A stretch of DNA of 64,000 bases from Neorhizobium petrolearium (GTDB taxonomy: Bacteria > Pseudomonadota > Alphaproteobacteria > Rhizobiales > Rhizobiaceae), in contig NZ_JAGGJW010000006.1 of the NCBI RefSeq assembly GCF_017873175.1, forward strand, positions 186,001 to 250,000. Direction: 5' to 3'. The translations under genes and the position numbers were made by a program. Every line of letters starts with the position of its first letter. Position 1 is the stretch's first letter. The notes beneath the pieces are model-generated. The model did no database searches and was not told the origin of the DNA. It saw only the letters and a list, made by a program, of their open reading frames with translations. Below, piece after piece: positions 9,216 through 17,446 of this stretch.

Positions 9216-10007
9216 GTGGGTCTGCCAAAGCCATTTCGTCGCAACTATCGGGGCATGAAGGAGGGGCCAAACTCTGGCTACAGCAGTTGGGCATATATTC
9301 ATGACCGCGAGTATGCAAAAAACGCAGAGCATTATGTGCGCGCGCTTCTCCTGATCCAAAACGATCTACAATCTATTTTTGAGTACGTGGAACCGGGTGA
9401 TGAGTGCCGGACCGCATATTCATACAGGATCCATGCTCTCCTGATGCGGACGTGCATAGAAGTGGAGGCTAACTTCAAAGCGATCCTCGAAGAGAACACG
9501 TTCACAGCGCCAAGGAAACGGTCGCTTAATATGACCGATTATCGAAAGGTCGACGCTTCACATCATTTATCGTCGTATGAGGTGATGCTGCCTATTTGGA
9601 ATGGGATACCACCAATCTTTAAGCCTTTCGAGCCCTGGAAGGCTGGACGCGGATTGCAGAGTAACGGTGGCGTTAGCCTGCCTTGGTATCAAGCCTATAA
9701 CGCGAGCAAGCATGACCGTCATGACGAGTTTAAGAAGGCGAATCTAGAAACCCTCGTAATGGCTGTTGCCGGTCTTTTGGTTCTTGTATCCGCTCAATTC
9801 AACGATCAGGATTTCAGCGCAGGCCCGACTTCGCTCAGTGTTGGCGGTTATGATTTTCATCCGATGGAAGCATCCATCGGGGCCTTATTCCGAATTAAGT
9901 ACCCTGATGATTGGGCCGATGCCGATCTTTATGACTTCGATTGGAACGCGCTGAAAAAACAGCATGACCGTTTCGAGAAAATCGACTTTGATGCCATCCC
10001 ATATTAG
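9216..10007 (+). CDS. Hypothetical cargo protein at the left end of the element
   Basis: I do not recognise this 263-aa protein. GTG 9216 is the likely start because GGAGG sits five bases before it; a TTG at 9198 is the only other in-frame option seen. It is mostly helical, soluble and has no signal peptide. A segment near residue 170 (WYQAYNASKHDRHDEF) recalls helical HEPN-like hypothetical proteins, a weak impression only. It is the single plus-strand gene of the element, at the attL end, where satellites and islands often keep accessory or anti-phage genes. Its base use looks more AT-rich than its chromosomal neighbours. Confidence 0.7.
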   Translation: MGLPKPFRRNYRGMKEGPNSGYSSWAYIHDREYAKNAEHYVRALLLIQNDLQSIFEYVEPGDECRTAYSYRIHALLMRTCIEVEANFKAILEENTFTAPRKRSLNMTDYRKVDASHHLSSYEVMLPIWNGIPPIFKPFEPWKAGRGLQSNGGVSLPWYQAYNASKHDRHDEFKKANLETLVMAVAGLLVLVSAQFNDQDFSAGPTSLSVGGYDFHPMEASIGALFRIKYPDDWADADLYDFDWNALKKQHDRFEKIDFDAIPY

Positions 10008-10102
10008 CTTAGCGGCTTCTTTTCAAACTTTAGGACAAGCTGCCGTTTATGGGATCAGCCAGCCCACGCCGTATAAGGCATGGCGAAGCTATATCGCACT
10101 TT

Positions 10103-10612
10103 CTAGTGCACGTTCTTCAGCTTGGCTATTTCAGCGCTGAAGCCCCCCGGTGCCGCCGAGTCGGCCCATTTGCCGGGGGAGAATACCTCACCCTCGTCCT
10201 CGATCCAGTTCACCGCCGCCATTGCGGCCTCGCTGATTCCCAGCTTGCCAAGCACGATCACCTTCTCGTCGCGAATGCCGAACTTGTGCTGCGACATGAA
10301 CACCGTGACGGCGGCGCTCAACAGTTCAGGTTTTACGAATCGGGCGAGTTGGGTGCGGATGGTGTCGGCCACCAGCCGACGATTCTGCTGGTCGCGCAAC
10401 TTGGCGTTCTCCGCCATCACGTTGCCGCGCTCCACAACGTCGCTCAGGTGGGCGATAAGCTCCTTACGGCGGTCGGCATTGATGCGGATTTTGCCGTCGG
10501 CCTCCGCATAGTATTCGCGGAGTGCAGGATCGATTTCATCGAGGGTGGTAATTTCATCCGGCAGTTCCTGCGCCTGACGGAGAATTTCGGTCATGTCGAT
10601 CTTGATGTTCAT
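10103..10612 (-). CDS. Hypothetical protein, possibly phage scaffold-like
   Basis: A 169-aa acidic, helical protein with AGGAG well placed before ATG 10612. The pattern of an early LREYYAEADGKIRI segment, a central charged helix and a late GEVFSPGKWADSAAPGG tail resembles small phage scaffold or head-assembly proteins, in which an A/G-rich end follows a coiled coil. That resemblance is from memory and unproven. It is the last gene of the packaging operon. If right, it could alter or hijack the helper capsid; otherwise it is an unknown packaging-associated protein. Confidence 0.65.
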   Translation of the reverse strand: MNIKIDMTEILRQAQELPDEITTLDEIDPALREYYAEADGKIRINADRRKELIAHLSDVVERGNVMAENAKLRDQQNRRLVADTIRTQLARFVKPELLSAAVTVFMSQHKFGIRDEKVIVLGKLGISEAAMAAVNWIEDEGEVFSPGKWADSAAPGGFSAEIAKLKNVH

Positions 10613-10622
10613 ATCGGTCTCC

Positions 10623-11342
10623 TTACTCGGTGATGGCGGCAGCTACCGCCTGTTCAGCGCTGCGGGCATTGGACTGAGCCTCTGCCACGGTAACGGCTTG
10701 GTTGGTGGCCACTTGCGTGACGAAGCGCACAAAGGACTGTCCGCTGCGCTCTGTGGCATCCAGGGCGCTCTTCAGCCGGTCGCGCCGGGCCAACTCCTCG
10801 GCGTGGAACGTTGCGCCATAGCGATGCCGCGCCATGGCGTGCTTGGCCGGGGATATGCCGGATAAGAAGGCAGGTCCCCGGAGGACGGCTGAAATGATGG
10901 TGAGGTTCTTCTCGGCGAATGCGCTTTCGACCGCCTTATCGCGTTCGGCTTCCGGCATGGCGGCAAGGCGCGAGCGGATTTCTGCCTCCATGTTGAGAGC
11001 AAGCTGATCCTGCGGCGGTGGCGGAGAACCGACGCGCTGCTCCAGCGTGGCAATTTCCGCCTCCACTCTGGCTTTCGCCTCATCCAACTTCTTGGCTGAT
11101 GCCTCGGCCAGCCGCAGAGCATTTTCCCGCAGCTTGAGAGCATTGGCATCGGGCGTCACCGTGCGATCAAGGCTCAAGGCGTCAGCAAGGGAAACCAAGG
11201 TTTCCGTGTTTTCCCGTGTCTTCCGCACGGCAGCCGCCAAGGTGCCGATCAGTGCATCTGCCACGATCTCGCCAGCGCTGTTGCGTGGCTGGAAGTGTTC
11301 CACTGTCGCTTCATGAATATCGATTGGTGCTTTCAACTTCAT
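10623..11342 (-). CDS. Hypothetical coiled-coil protein of the packaging operon
   Basis: A 239-aa protein I cannot assign. Residues ~60-120 are Ala/Glu/Leu-rich with strong coiled-coil character (LRLAEASAKKLDEAKARVEAE). It contains no cysteine or membrane segment. ATG 11342 is preferred over the longer frame to 11417 because GGAGCAGGAAAG precedes it and it then starts 11 bases after the terminase nuclease stop instead of overlapping it. Position directly behind terminase suggests a role in head assembly or packaging. Confidence 0.65.
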   Translation of the reverse strand: MKLKAPIDIHEATVEHFQPRNSAGEIVADALIGTLAAAVRKTRENTETLVSLADALSLDRTVTPDANALKLRENALRLAEASAKKLDEAKARVEAEIATLEQRVGSPPPPQDQLALNMEAEIRSRLAAMPEAERDKAVESAFAEKNLTIISAVLRGPAFLSGISPAKHAMARHRYGATFHAEELARRDRLKSALDATERSGQSFVRFVTQVATNQAVTVAEAQSNARSAEQAVAAAITE

Positions 11343-11353
11343 CTTTCCTGCTC

Positions 11354-12058
11354 CTAGTCGTACAGACCCACCATTGCGGACGCTGCAAAGCGCACCGGGG
11401 GGCGACGTGCCCACCAAAGGGCGATTGCGATGCTGAGAATGAGATCGTCATGCTTGCCGGTGCGGGCATTGTAGGTGGCGCGTCCGGCCTCAGACACTTT
11501 GCGGCGGAAGTCCTTCAGTTCCTCGGCCAAGGCTCCGGCATCGGTTAGATTTGCCGCGAAGCGCAATTCACCCACGTGCAGCATCGCATCAACGGTGCTG
11601 ATCAGCAGTCCCTTGGGGACGTGCCAGCGACGGTTATCTGGATTGGTGATTTCGCTGCCTGCCGTAATGGCGACGCGCTGCGGGCGCATCCCGGCAGTTT
11701 CGAAGATATCGGAAACCGCCCGACCTACTCCGGTCTCGTCCACGACCAAGTCGCAACCGTCCCGCAGCGGCGGGCGACCAAGCAAGTCAGCAACCCGTTG
11801 GACGATCTGCGGATAAGGTGTGCCAAGTGGCACCCGCTCCAGATGGCGAACATCGAAGTGTTCCTTAACCTTCTGTCGGGTTTCACGGATGCTGCGGTTC
11901 AGTTCCCAATCGTCAAGGGGCGTCACCGAATGGTGAATTACCGAAATGGCGGTGGGATCGTTTGACTGGCCAAGGTCAACTCCCATGACAAAGCGATCAC
12001 TGGCTTGCGCTGGGATGCGCCGCCACTGTTCGCCATGATATCGATAAGTCTCGCTCAT
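11354..12058 (-). CDS. Terminase large subunit, nuclease half
   Basis: This 234-aa protein looks like the RNase H-fold nuclease domain of a phage terminase, which cuts concatemeric DNA at packaging. FVMGVDLGQSNDPTA around residue 28 gives the first catalytic Asp, LVVDETGVG the second acid, and HDDLILSIAIALWWARR near the end the third. ATG 12058 overlaps the ATPase stop as TGATG, so the two halves are translationally coupled; an in-frame ATG at 12067 is also possible. Most tailed phages encode both domains in one chain; here they are two genes, either naturally split or broken by a frameshift at the linker. Confidence 0.85.
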   Translation of the reverse strand: MSETYRYHGEQWRRIPAQASDRFVMGVDLGQSNDPTAISVIHHSVTPLDDWELNRSIRETRQKVKEHFDVRHLERVPLGTPYPQIVQRVADLLGRPPLRDGCDLVVDETGVGRAVSDIFETAGMRPQRVAITAGSEITNPDNRRWHVPKGLLISTVDAMLHVGELRFAANLTDAGALAEELKDFRRKVSEAGRATYNARTGKHDDLILSIAIALWWARRPPVRFAASAMVGLYD

Positions 12059-12804
12059 CACATCCATAGCGGCTGGACCTCTTGTGAGAATGCCGCCTCG
12101 ATGACAGTCAGGGGAAAGACCGCCTCCTCGGGATCGTGGAATTCCAACTCGTATTCCTCGCTGAATTTGATAGCGCCGAGCGCCCGCAGTTCTTCGGCAA
12201 GGTATTCAGGCGTGATCCGGGGGCATGCGCTTGCGGGAACCTTGACGCGCTCCCAGCCTTCATCACTTACCCATGCCTCATAGAACCAGCCGCGCTTGCC
12301 TGCTGGCGTGGTCAGCGCAATCAGACGGCTCTCGGGTTTGGTGGCCATCATCGGTCGAACAGCGGTCAGCAATTCGTCTTCCACACGTGCGGCCTCGTCC
12401 ATCACCACGAGGTCCACCCCGGCAATTCCGCGGATGGTTTTCTCGGTGCCGGGCAAAGCCAGAATGCGAGCGCCGTTGGAAAGCTCGGCTCGCTGAGTGC
12501 TTTCGGCAGTGAGGCGCGGTGCTTCATGCAGCCGACTGAGGAAATTGATGATGGTGCGGAACAACTCGTTGGACTGGCGCTGCGTGGGACTGACAACGAC
12601 GATCTGTGCCGCCGGAATGAACAGCACCGCATACAGCACCAGCAGAGCGGCGACGGTGGACTTGCCCGACTGCCGGGAGCACAGCAGCAGTGCGCGCCGG
12701 GGGTTGGACCGCAATAGGTTCGCTTGCCATAGGTCCGGCTCAAGGCCGCAGTCACGGGCAAGCAGAACGGGGTCCAGCGCGCGGGCAAGGTCCAAGGCCA
12801 TCAT
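12058..12804 (-). CDS. Terminase large subunit, ATPase half
   Basis: This 248-aa motor domain drives DNA into a capsid. Walker A is CSRQSGKST at residues 42-50, Walker B LVVMDEAA with Asp136-Glu137, and a likely coupling motif is LTTPAGKRG near 168. The sequence ends at the linker where full-length terminases continue into the nuclease. The start ATG 12804 overlaps the stop of the 62-aa gene (ATGA). All key ATPase residues are present, so this half appears functional; the nuclease follows as a coupled gene. Confidence 0.88.
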   Translation of the reverse strand: MMALDLARALDPVLLARDCGLEPDLWQANLLRSNPRRALLLCSRQSGKSTVAALLVLYAVLFIPAAQIVVVSPTQRQSNELFRTIINFLSRLHEAPRLTAESTQRAELSNGARILALPGTEKTIRGIAGVDLVVMDEAARVEDELLTAVRPMMATKPESRLIALTTPAGKRGWFYEAWVSDEGWERVKVPASACPRITPEYLAEELRALGAIKFSEEYELEFHDPEEAVFPLTVIEAAFSQEVQPLWM

Positions 12805-12989
12805 GCGTTGTCACCCTGCGGTGAAATAGCTTCCGCGCGCCAGCAGCAAAGGGACAGGTGACGTGCTGCACAGGCTATGCGGGCCAACCAGCCGAAGGCC
12901 GCATAAGCGAGCGCGACACGCCCAATGCCGCCGTCGCAGCGGTTGCCCGGCAGGTGCCCTGCCAGCCACGTGTTCTGTTGGGCCATCAT
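12801..12989 (-). CDS. Small 62-aa protein between TerS-like and TerL genes
   Basis: A short Ala/Cys/Trp-rich protein with a hydrophobic centre (VALAYAAFGWLARIACAA). It is listed because its ATG overlaps the TerS-like stop by ATGA and its own stop overlaps the ATPase ATG by ATGA, so it is locked into the operon and bridges an otherwise untranslated gap. It matches nothing I know. It could be a membrane peptide, or only a translational bridge that keeps ribosomes moving to the terminase genes. Confidence 0.5.
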   Translation of the reverse strand: MMAQQNTWLAGHLPGNRCDGGIGRVALAYAAFGWLARIACAARHLSLCCWRAEAISPQGDNA

Positions 12990-13573
12990 GTTGGGACAGC
13001 CCCCGTTGCCAGTTGCCGATCGGCCTCAATGGTGACCGCCTCGGCAGCCTTGCTTTCCAGTTGATGCAGGACGGCGGCTACGGCACTGCGGGCCTCGGGG
13101 AATGGTGCCAGTGCACGGACCAGTTCCACCCGCATTTCGACATAGACCGGTGACACCAGAATGTTGGTGACGCTCGTGCTGCCGGTGTTGAGATCGCCAA
13201 GCAAGCGGCCTGCCAGCTCAAGATTCTTGTGCAACTGGCTGATGACCCTTGCCGCCATACCGCTATCGCCCGCCGCCTCTGCCACGTCTAGCGAGGCATA
13301 CAGCCGGTGCCGCAAGGCGACGAGGTTGGCCAGGAGGCTCTGCGACTCCGTCTCTCTCAGCTTGTCGAGGTCGAGGGAAATATCGGGACCCGCGAGGAGC
13401 TTTGCTCGAAGCTGCGCTGGCAGATGGCTCTTCGCATGGCGGCGCAGGCTATCGGCCCCGAGGGCGTAGCGCCGGGCAAGGGCCTCATACGAAACGCCAC
13501 GGGCCAAGCCGAGGTCTATTGCCGCCCGTTCCCGGTGTTGGCAGACAGAGCATTGCGGCCCTCTTTTTCCCAT
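12986..13573 (-). CDS. TerS-like DNA-binding protein (putative terminase small subunit)
   Basis: A 195-aa protein. The N-terminus has CSVCQHRERAAID followed by a helix-turn-helix-like stretch (VSYEALARRYALGADSLRRH), then a long helical region. Small HTH proteins directly upstream of a terminase large subunit normally recognise the pac or cos site and start packaging, so TerS is the best guess. ATG 13573 is preferred over a TTG two codons upstream. The Cys-x2-Cys with a following His could bind a metal. It opens the packaging operon after a 700-bp noncoding block. Confidence 0.7.
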   Translation of the reverse strand: MGKRGPQCSVCQHRERAAIDLGLARGVSYEALARRYALGADSLRRHAKSHLPAQLRAKLLAGPDISLDLDKLRETESQSLLANLVALRHRLYASLDVAEAAGDSGMAARVISQLHKNLELAGRLLGDLNTGSTSVTNILVSPVYVEMRVELVRALAPFPEARSAVAAVLHQLESKAAEAVTIEADRQLATGAVPT

Positions 13574-14271
13574 CAGCAATTTACCTACAAAAACAGGCGG
13601 CGGGTTATTGACGGTAGCCCTGCGTTAGCCCATTCAATTCAACTGTAGGTAGTATATGTAAAAAGCCCTATGATTTAAAGCTGTTTAGCTTATCAGGGCC
13701 TCCTAATAGAATATTAGCCGGTCGAATTGCTGAGGATGGATGCGCGGGAGTGATAGGCAGTTGGCGCGGGATTTGTGGCGGTAGACATTAACGGATTGCT
13801 TCGATCCGAGGACTGTGCGGCCCCCGGGGGGGATAACTGTACTCTTATCAACCCTATTGATTAAAGGTAATGAGGGTAGAGACAAGCGTTTGAAAATACA
13901 GTATATAACACGTACGTACCCTTATAACCTTATTGACCTTACTACCCGCGCGCGCGTATATATGCGGGCGTATACGTGTAAATGGGGGTAATAGCTGTTA
14001 CACCCCCGGATAAGCCGACCCATTGCCGTCACCTACGCCGCGCCAAACCCCAAACACCCAACATCGGCCGCCTCCGACCCTGGGCTGCCACCAGCGCTCG
14101 CGGCATGGTTGCAGACTACCTATATAGCCGCCAACCCTAAACGCGCTCCAGCGGTCCGCTATGGCGGCTTTTTTGGTTGTTGACCGCGCATGTTCATAAA
14201 CGAAGGCGGCGCGGCAATGAATCCTTGCCCACGCCGCGCCGCCGTTACCCTTATTACCCCGTTGCCCACCC
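13574..14271. other. 698-bp noncoding block between primase and packaging genes, possible origin/pac region
   Basis: No convincing gene is seen here. CTTATCAACCCTATTGA (13844-13860) recurs imperfectly as CTTATAACCTTATTGA (13921-13936), and CCTTA recurs at 13920, 13928 and 13937. A hairpin-capable stretch lies at 13665-13699 and an alternating purine-pyrimidine tract at about 13947-13978. One GCGTTAGC copy is at 13622-13629. Repeats and AT-rich DNA next to a primase suggest a replication origin; being upstream of TerS it may also hold the packaging site and operon promoter. Confidence 0.55.
13665..13699. other. Nested inverted repeat in the noncoding block
   Basis: GCCCT (13665-13669) pairs with AGGGC (13695-13699), and inside it AAGCT (13678-13682) pairs with AGCTT (13687-13691). 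It may be a weak terminator for primase transcripts or part of an origin structure. Confidence 0.4.
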
Positions 14272-15912
14272 TCAGATCGGCGGCTTCTCCAGTTTCGGCA
14301 GCGGAATTTCCGGCGGTGGTTTAAAGAGATCGTCCGGGACGTAATAGATCTTGTAGTAATCACTTTTGATCTTCTTCTTCGTCTCGATAAGGTTCTCCTT
14401 GCCGATGGCCCTCCTGACCCAGCGGCCCACGATGTTTGGCTTAAGCTTGCCGAAACTGGTGGTGTGACCGTTCAGGAAGACGCAGAACTTATCGAACAGA
14501 AAATAGCGACGTCTCTCTTTCTCGTCGTGGAACGGTCTACCAAGGAGAACCTCCTCTAAATTCTCCGCACTGTGCTTGTTGGTCAAGAAGACGCGTAGCA
14601 ATTCCCGCATCTCGTGTTCCTGCGTTTCTGCTTCCGGAATTTCTTCGAAAGTAGCTGCCGCCCGCGCTGGACGCAGAAGCTCGTACCATCTGTCCTGCTT
14701 TATCTGATCGAAGATGGCGCCTAGCTGTTCCGCACATCGCACATTGAACGTGTAGTAATGCATCACGTCCTTAACCGGCAATGTGATGTCGCCCCAGCCC
14801 CTCAGCGTGAGCCTCCATTCATCAGCCTCCCCCCCGGTTATCACAACGATCTTATCAATTACCGGGTAAGTTCTGCCATTGGTCATCAGGCGCGGTGGAC
14901 CACCCTTCTTTTGCCCGGCGGCTAAGTTGGAGTGATACTGAGCATGAAAATCTGCATCGCTCTTGCCGCGCTCGTGCCATGCTTCCAGTACCTTCTGCTG
15001 CACGCCCGGATAATCGATGTCGATAGTGCTCGCCCATCTGCCAATGTCACGGGCGACTTGCATCAACGTGTCGTCCGCCTTCCCGCTGGGCGCTTCCGCC
15101 AGCTTCCGCAGCCAGCCGCCCAGCAGCGCCTCGAACTCGTCGGGCGTCGGTGACGTTTCGGCCTTCACCCCGGTCTTTGCCGGGGATGATACCTTCAGCG
15201 CCATGAGCGCATCCGGCGAGATACGAGCCCTCTCGGCAGCTTCAAGGAACTCGGGGACGGTCATGGCGAGACCGCTCCCCTTCACCGCGTACCGATTGGT
15301 GTTCTCGGCATCGAAGTACGGCATGTTGATCCAGCCGCCAGCCTTGTCGATGTCGGTGTTGCTGGTCTGCTTCGGGAAAATCTCTGTGTCTGGCGGATAG
15401 CCGAGGGCGACAGCGATCTCGATTAGCCGCTGCCGCAGACCGGCAGCGGACATCGGCTCTGCGAGGAAGACGTAGAAATGTGCGCCGCCCGATTTCGAAC
15501 GGCAGACGACCAGCGGCAAGCCCGCCGCCTTTATCCGCTCGACCAGCGCACGATGATCCAAATCGTCGTAGGCATCGATATCGATGGCACCCCACTGGCA
15601 GGTATCGTAGGGCAGCAGCGGGCAGATGCCAAGCGGCTGTTCCCCGGCAAGATGTTGACGCCAAAGCTCCGGGGTCGGCCCGCCACGCAGCGTCTTCGCT
15701 GTTCTCTTGATTTCGACCTTGACGCCCGGCAGCGGCGTCGGCTCCGGCCTATAAGTGCCGTGCCAAGGACCACCGGCAAAAAGTTCGTGCAATTTTTCGG
15801 CAGGAGATGGGCGTCGCTCATCGTTAAGGAACGGTGCGGTCACAGCGGAGCCCTCCACCAATGACGCCATTCGGAAAGGATCAGCCTGGAATCGCGGAAA
15901 TTCTCGGAGCAC
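14272..15912 (-). CDS. Archaeo-eukaryotic-type (TOTE-like) primase
   Basis: A 546-aa replication protein. Residues ~100-240 look like an AEP-superfamily primase of the kind found in TOTE systems and mobile elements: AIDIDAYDD gives catalytic Asp111 and Asp113, SKSGGAHFYVF gives the S-x-H motif with His145, and KAGGWINMPYF follows. The C-terminal ~300 residues are unassigned; I saw no Walker helicase motif, so a host or helper helicase would be needed. The GTG at 15912 is the longest start; ATG 15870 is an alternative. It overlaps the upstream unknown gene by 73 or 31 bases. Confidence 0.82.
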   Translation of the reverse strand: MLREFPRFQADPFRMASLVEGSAVTAPFLNDERRPSPAEKLHELFAGGPWHGTYRPEPTPLPGVKVEIKRTAKTLRGGPTPELWRQHLAGEQPLGICPLLPYDTCQWGAIDIDAYDDLDHRALVERIKAAGLPLVVCRSKSGGAHFYVFLAEPMSAAGLRQRLIEIAVALGYPPDTEIFPKQTSNTDIDKAGGWINMPYFDAENTNRYAVKGSGLAMTVPEFLEAAERARISPDALMALKVSSPAKTGVKAETSPTPDEFEALLGGWLRKLAEAPSGKADDTLMQVARDIGRWASTIDIDYPGVQQKVLEAWHERGKSDADFHAQYHSNLAAGQKKGGPPRLMTNGRTYPVIDKIVVITGGEADEWRLTLRGWGDITLPVKDVMHYYTFNVRCAEQLGAIFDQIKQDRWYELLRPARAAATFEEIPEAETQEHEMRELLRVFLTNKHSAENLEEVLLGRPFHDEKERRRYFLFDKFCVFLNGHTTSFGKLKPNIVGRWVRRAIGKENLIETKKKIKSDYYKIYYVPDDLFKPPPEIPLPKLEKPPI

Positions 15913-16448
15913 TCAGCATCTCTGAGCGTAAGACCAGCGTGGGTTATAGCCTCATGGTCGTCGGATTCGATCAGGCTAAGGTAAGCCCAGAAGTTTCCGA
16001 ACTCTTCCTCGCTCCGGAAGCCGAAATCTGCGTAGGTTCCATAGCAGCTAGCTTTCGCGATCCGACGCCATTCCGTTCGCGCCAATGCATTGTCTATGCA
16101 GGTGTGACGATATTTGGCGTCGTCATGGCACCTCGGCGCGAGGTAGAGAACGAGGTCCTCGATGGGGCATAGCTCGTAAAAGCGACCGCCGCCAAGATGC
16201 ACGCGATAGACCCGATATGCGGGAGCCGGCGAATGGCCACGCCCATCCTCATATGTGAAGAGAATACGCGCGCCTCCGTCAATGACCTTACCGCTGACTT
16301 GAACGTGTCGAGTTATACCCTCCGTACCTTTACGCCCGAGGGTAAAGACTGTATTTTGGTCGTTATCGAATTTCCTGCGAGGAACATCGAATTTACTGAC
16401 CCGGCTGCGGCTGCCACCGCCTGCCGGGTTAAGTTTTTCAAGAGGCAT
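15840..16448 (-). CDS. Hypothetical protein upstream of primase
   Basis: A 202-aa protein I do not recognise. ATG 16448 is chosen because AGGAGG sits seven bases before it; the frame opens earlier but inside the AlpA-like gene. It is basic at the N-terminus and has a central segment YRVHLGGGRFYELCPIEDLV and several Trp/Cys residues, with no membrane helix. Overlap with both the AlpA-like gene and the primase places it in one replication operon, so a regulatory or replication-accessory job is likely. Confidence 0.65.
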   Translation of the reverse strand: MPLEKLNPAGGGSRSRVSKFDVPRRKFDNDQNTVFTLGRKGTEGITRHVQVSGKVIDGGARILFTYEDGRGHSPAPAYRVYRVHLGGGRFYELCPIEDLVLYLAPRCHDDAKYRHTCIDNALARTEWRRIAKASCYGTYADFGFRSEEEFGNFWAYLSLIESDDHEAITHAGLTLRDAECSENFRDSRLILSEWRHWWRAPL

Positions 16449-16662
16449 TGGCGACCTCCTGCACTTCAACGAGACCACGCTGTACGTAGGCTTCGAGATC
16501 TGCCTTGCGATACATGACGCGCCTTGCGCCAACTCGGCAGAAGGCAGGTCCCCGTCGCTTATATCTCCACCACCGCAATGTTTCGACAGAGATCGGTGAA
16601 TCTTCTCCGCCGAGGTATTTTGCTGCCGCTTCCGGCGTCAATAGTTCAAGTCCGTTTCCCAT
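16438..16662 (-). CDS. AlpA/excisionase-like helix-turn-helix protein
   Basis: A 74-aa DNA-binding protein. LLTPEAAAKYLGG, SVETLRWWRYKRRGPAFCRVG and RVMYRKADLEAYV form the winged HTH typical of MerR-like excisionases and AlpA. In phage satellites such proteins either steer the integrase to excise or switch on the element's genes when a helper arrives. AAGGAG sits well before ATG 16662. It starts the replication operon. Confidence 0.82.
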   Translation of the reverse strand: MGNGLELLTPEAAAKYLGGEDSPISVETLRWWRYKRRGPAFCRVGARRVMYRKADLEAYVQRGLVEVQEVANAS

Positions 16663-16759
16663 TGCTATCTCCTTGTTTGGGATATGCTTGAGCTTGCACG
16701 GACTAATTTACAGCAGCTAAGCGCGGGAGGCTGAACTAACCTTTTAAACGGGTAGAAAA

Positions 16760-17446
16760 TTAGCCTTGGGTGGCGGCTCGTTTGATGTATCCGACCAACT
16801 CACGGAGCAAAAACGCGGGGCGATTCATGTCCTTCTTCAGTGCGGCAATCGCATAGCTGTTGCTCCTGTGACGCTTCTCGTCGCCTTCCTCTGTGCCGCG
16901 CAGGATTTCGGCGATCCGCGAGGTGTAGCGGCCCATGGTTGCCTCAGAGAGGAACGAAACCTCCACCGAATATTCTCTGCGAAGTATTCTATCGATCAGG
17001 ACGAGATCGATGGAACTGGCTAGGTGGACGAACTTCTGCTCGGCGGAGGCCTTTTGCTTGGGTTTCCCTGTTCTTGGGGCGGATATGGCATTGTACTCTA
17101 TGAGGAGGCCGATAAGCTTCACGAACTTGGGGGTCGCTGACCCGCCCTGAAGGTGTCTGGCGATCGACAGCCAGCGCCTCCCAGCTTTCGCCTTGTGGTT
17201 AATCTCGTTCAGGAGCATGGTCTTTTCCGCTTCCGTGACGTGATCACCGTCGTCCACAGCCCTGAGCAAACGGGCGTAGTCGTCGTCGCTGGTTTCCAGC
17301 CAGTCCTCGTGCTCGGCGTGGAGCCTGATTGGATAAGGTGGGCCATCAGCACTTTCGACTTCGTCCTCTAGCCAGTCGACCAGCTTACCAAAGGCGGCGA
17401 AGTCCTTGGAACTGGTCGGCCACTCCGGCTTCTGGTCGTCGCTCAC
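16760..17446 (-). CDS. Hypothetical protein coupled to integrase
   Basis: A 228-aa acidic, mostly helical protein without recognisable family. GTG 17446 is the likely start: GGAGG lies six bases upstream and the codon overlaps the integrase stop as GTGA. A frame to 17545 exists but would run through the integrase end. No signal peptide or membrane segment. Translational coupling to int suggests it is made with it, perhaps as a regulator or recombination helper. Confidence 0.65.
   Translation of the reverse strand: MSDDQKPEWPTSSKDFAAFGKLVDWLEDEVESADGPPYPIRLHAEHEDWLETSDDDYARLLRAVDDGDHVTEAEKTMLLNEINHKAKAGRRWLSIARHLQGGSATPKFVKLIGLLIEYNAISAPRTGKPKQKASAEQKFVHLASSIDLVLIDRILRREYSVEVSFLSEATMGRYTSRIAEILRGTEEGDEKRHRSNSYAIAALKKDMNRPAFLLRELVGYIKRAATQG

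Noticed and set aside
13821..13832. CCCCCGGGGGGG read as a terminator stem
   Set aside because: The palindrome has no loop and no T run next to it; it is more likely a simple GC tract.
13703..14363. Minus-strand frames of 60 and 121 codons in and beside the noncoding block
   Set aside because: The longer one overlaps the primase end in another frame and both have low-complexity or shadow-like sequence; neither has a convincing start.
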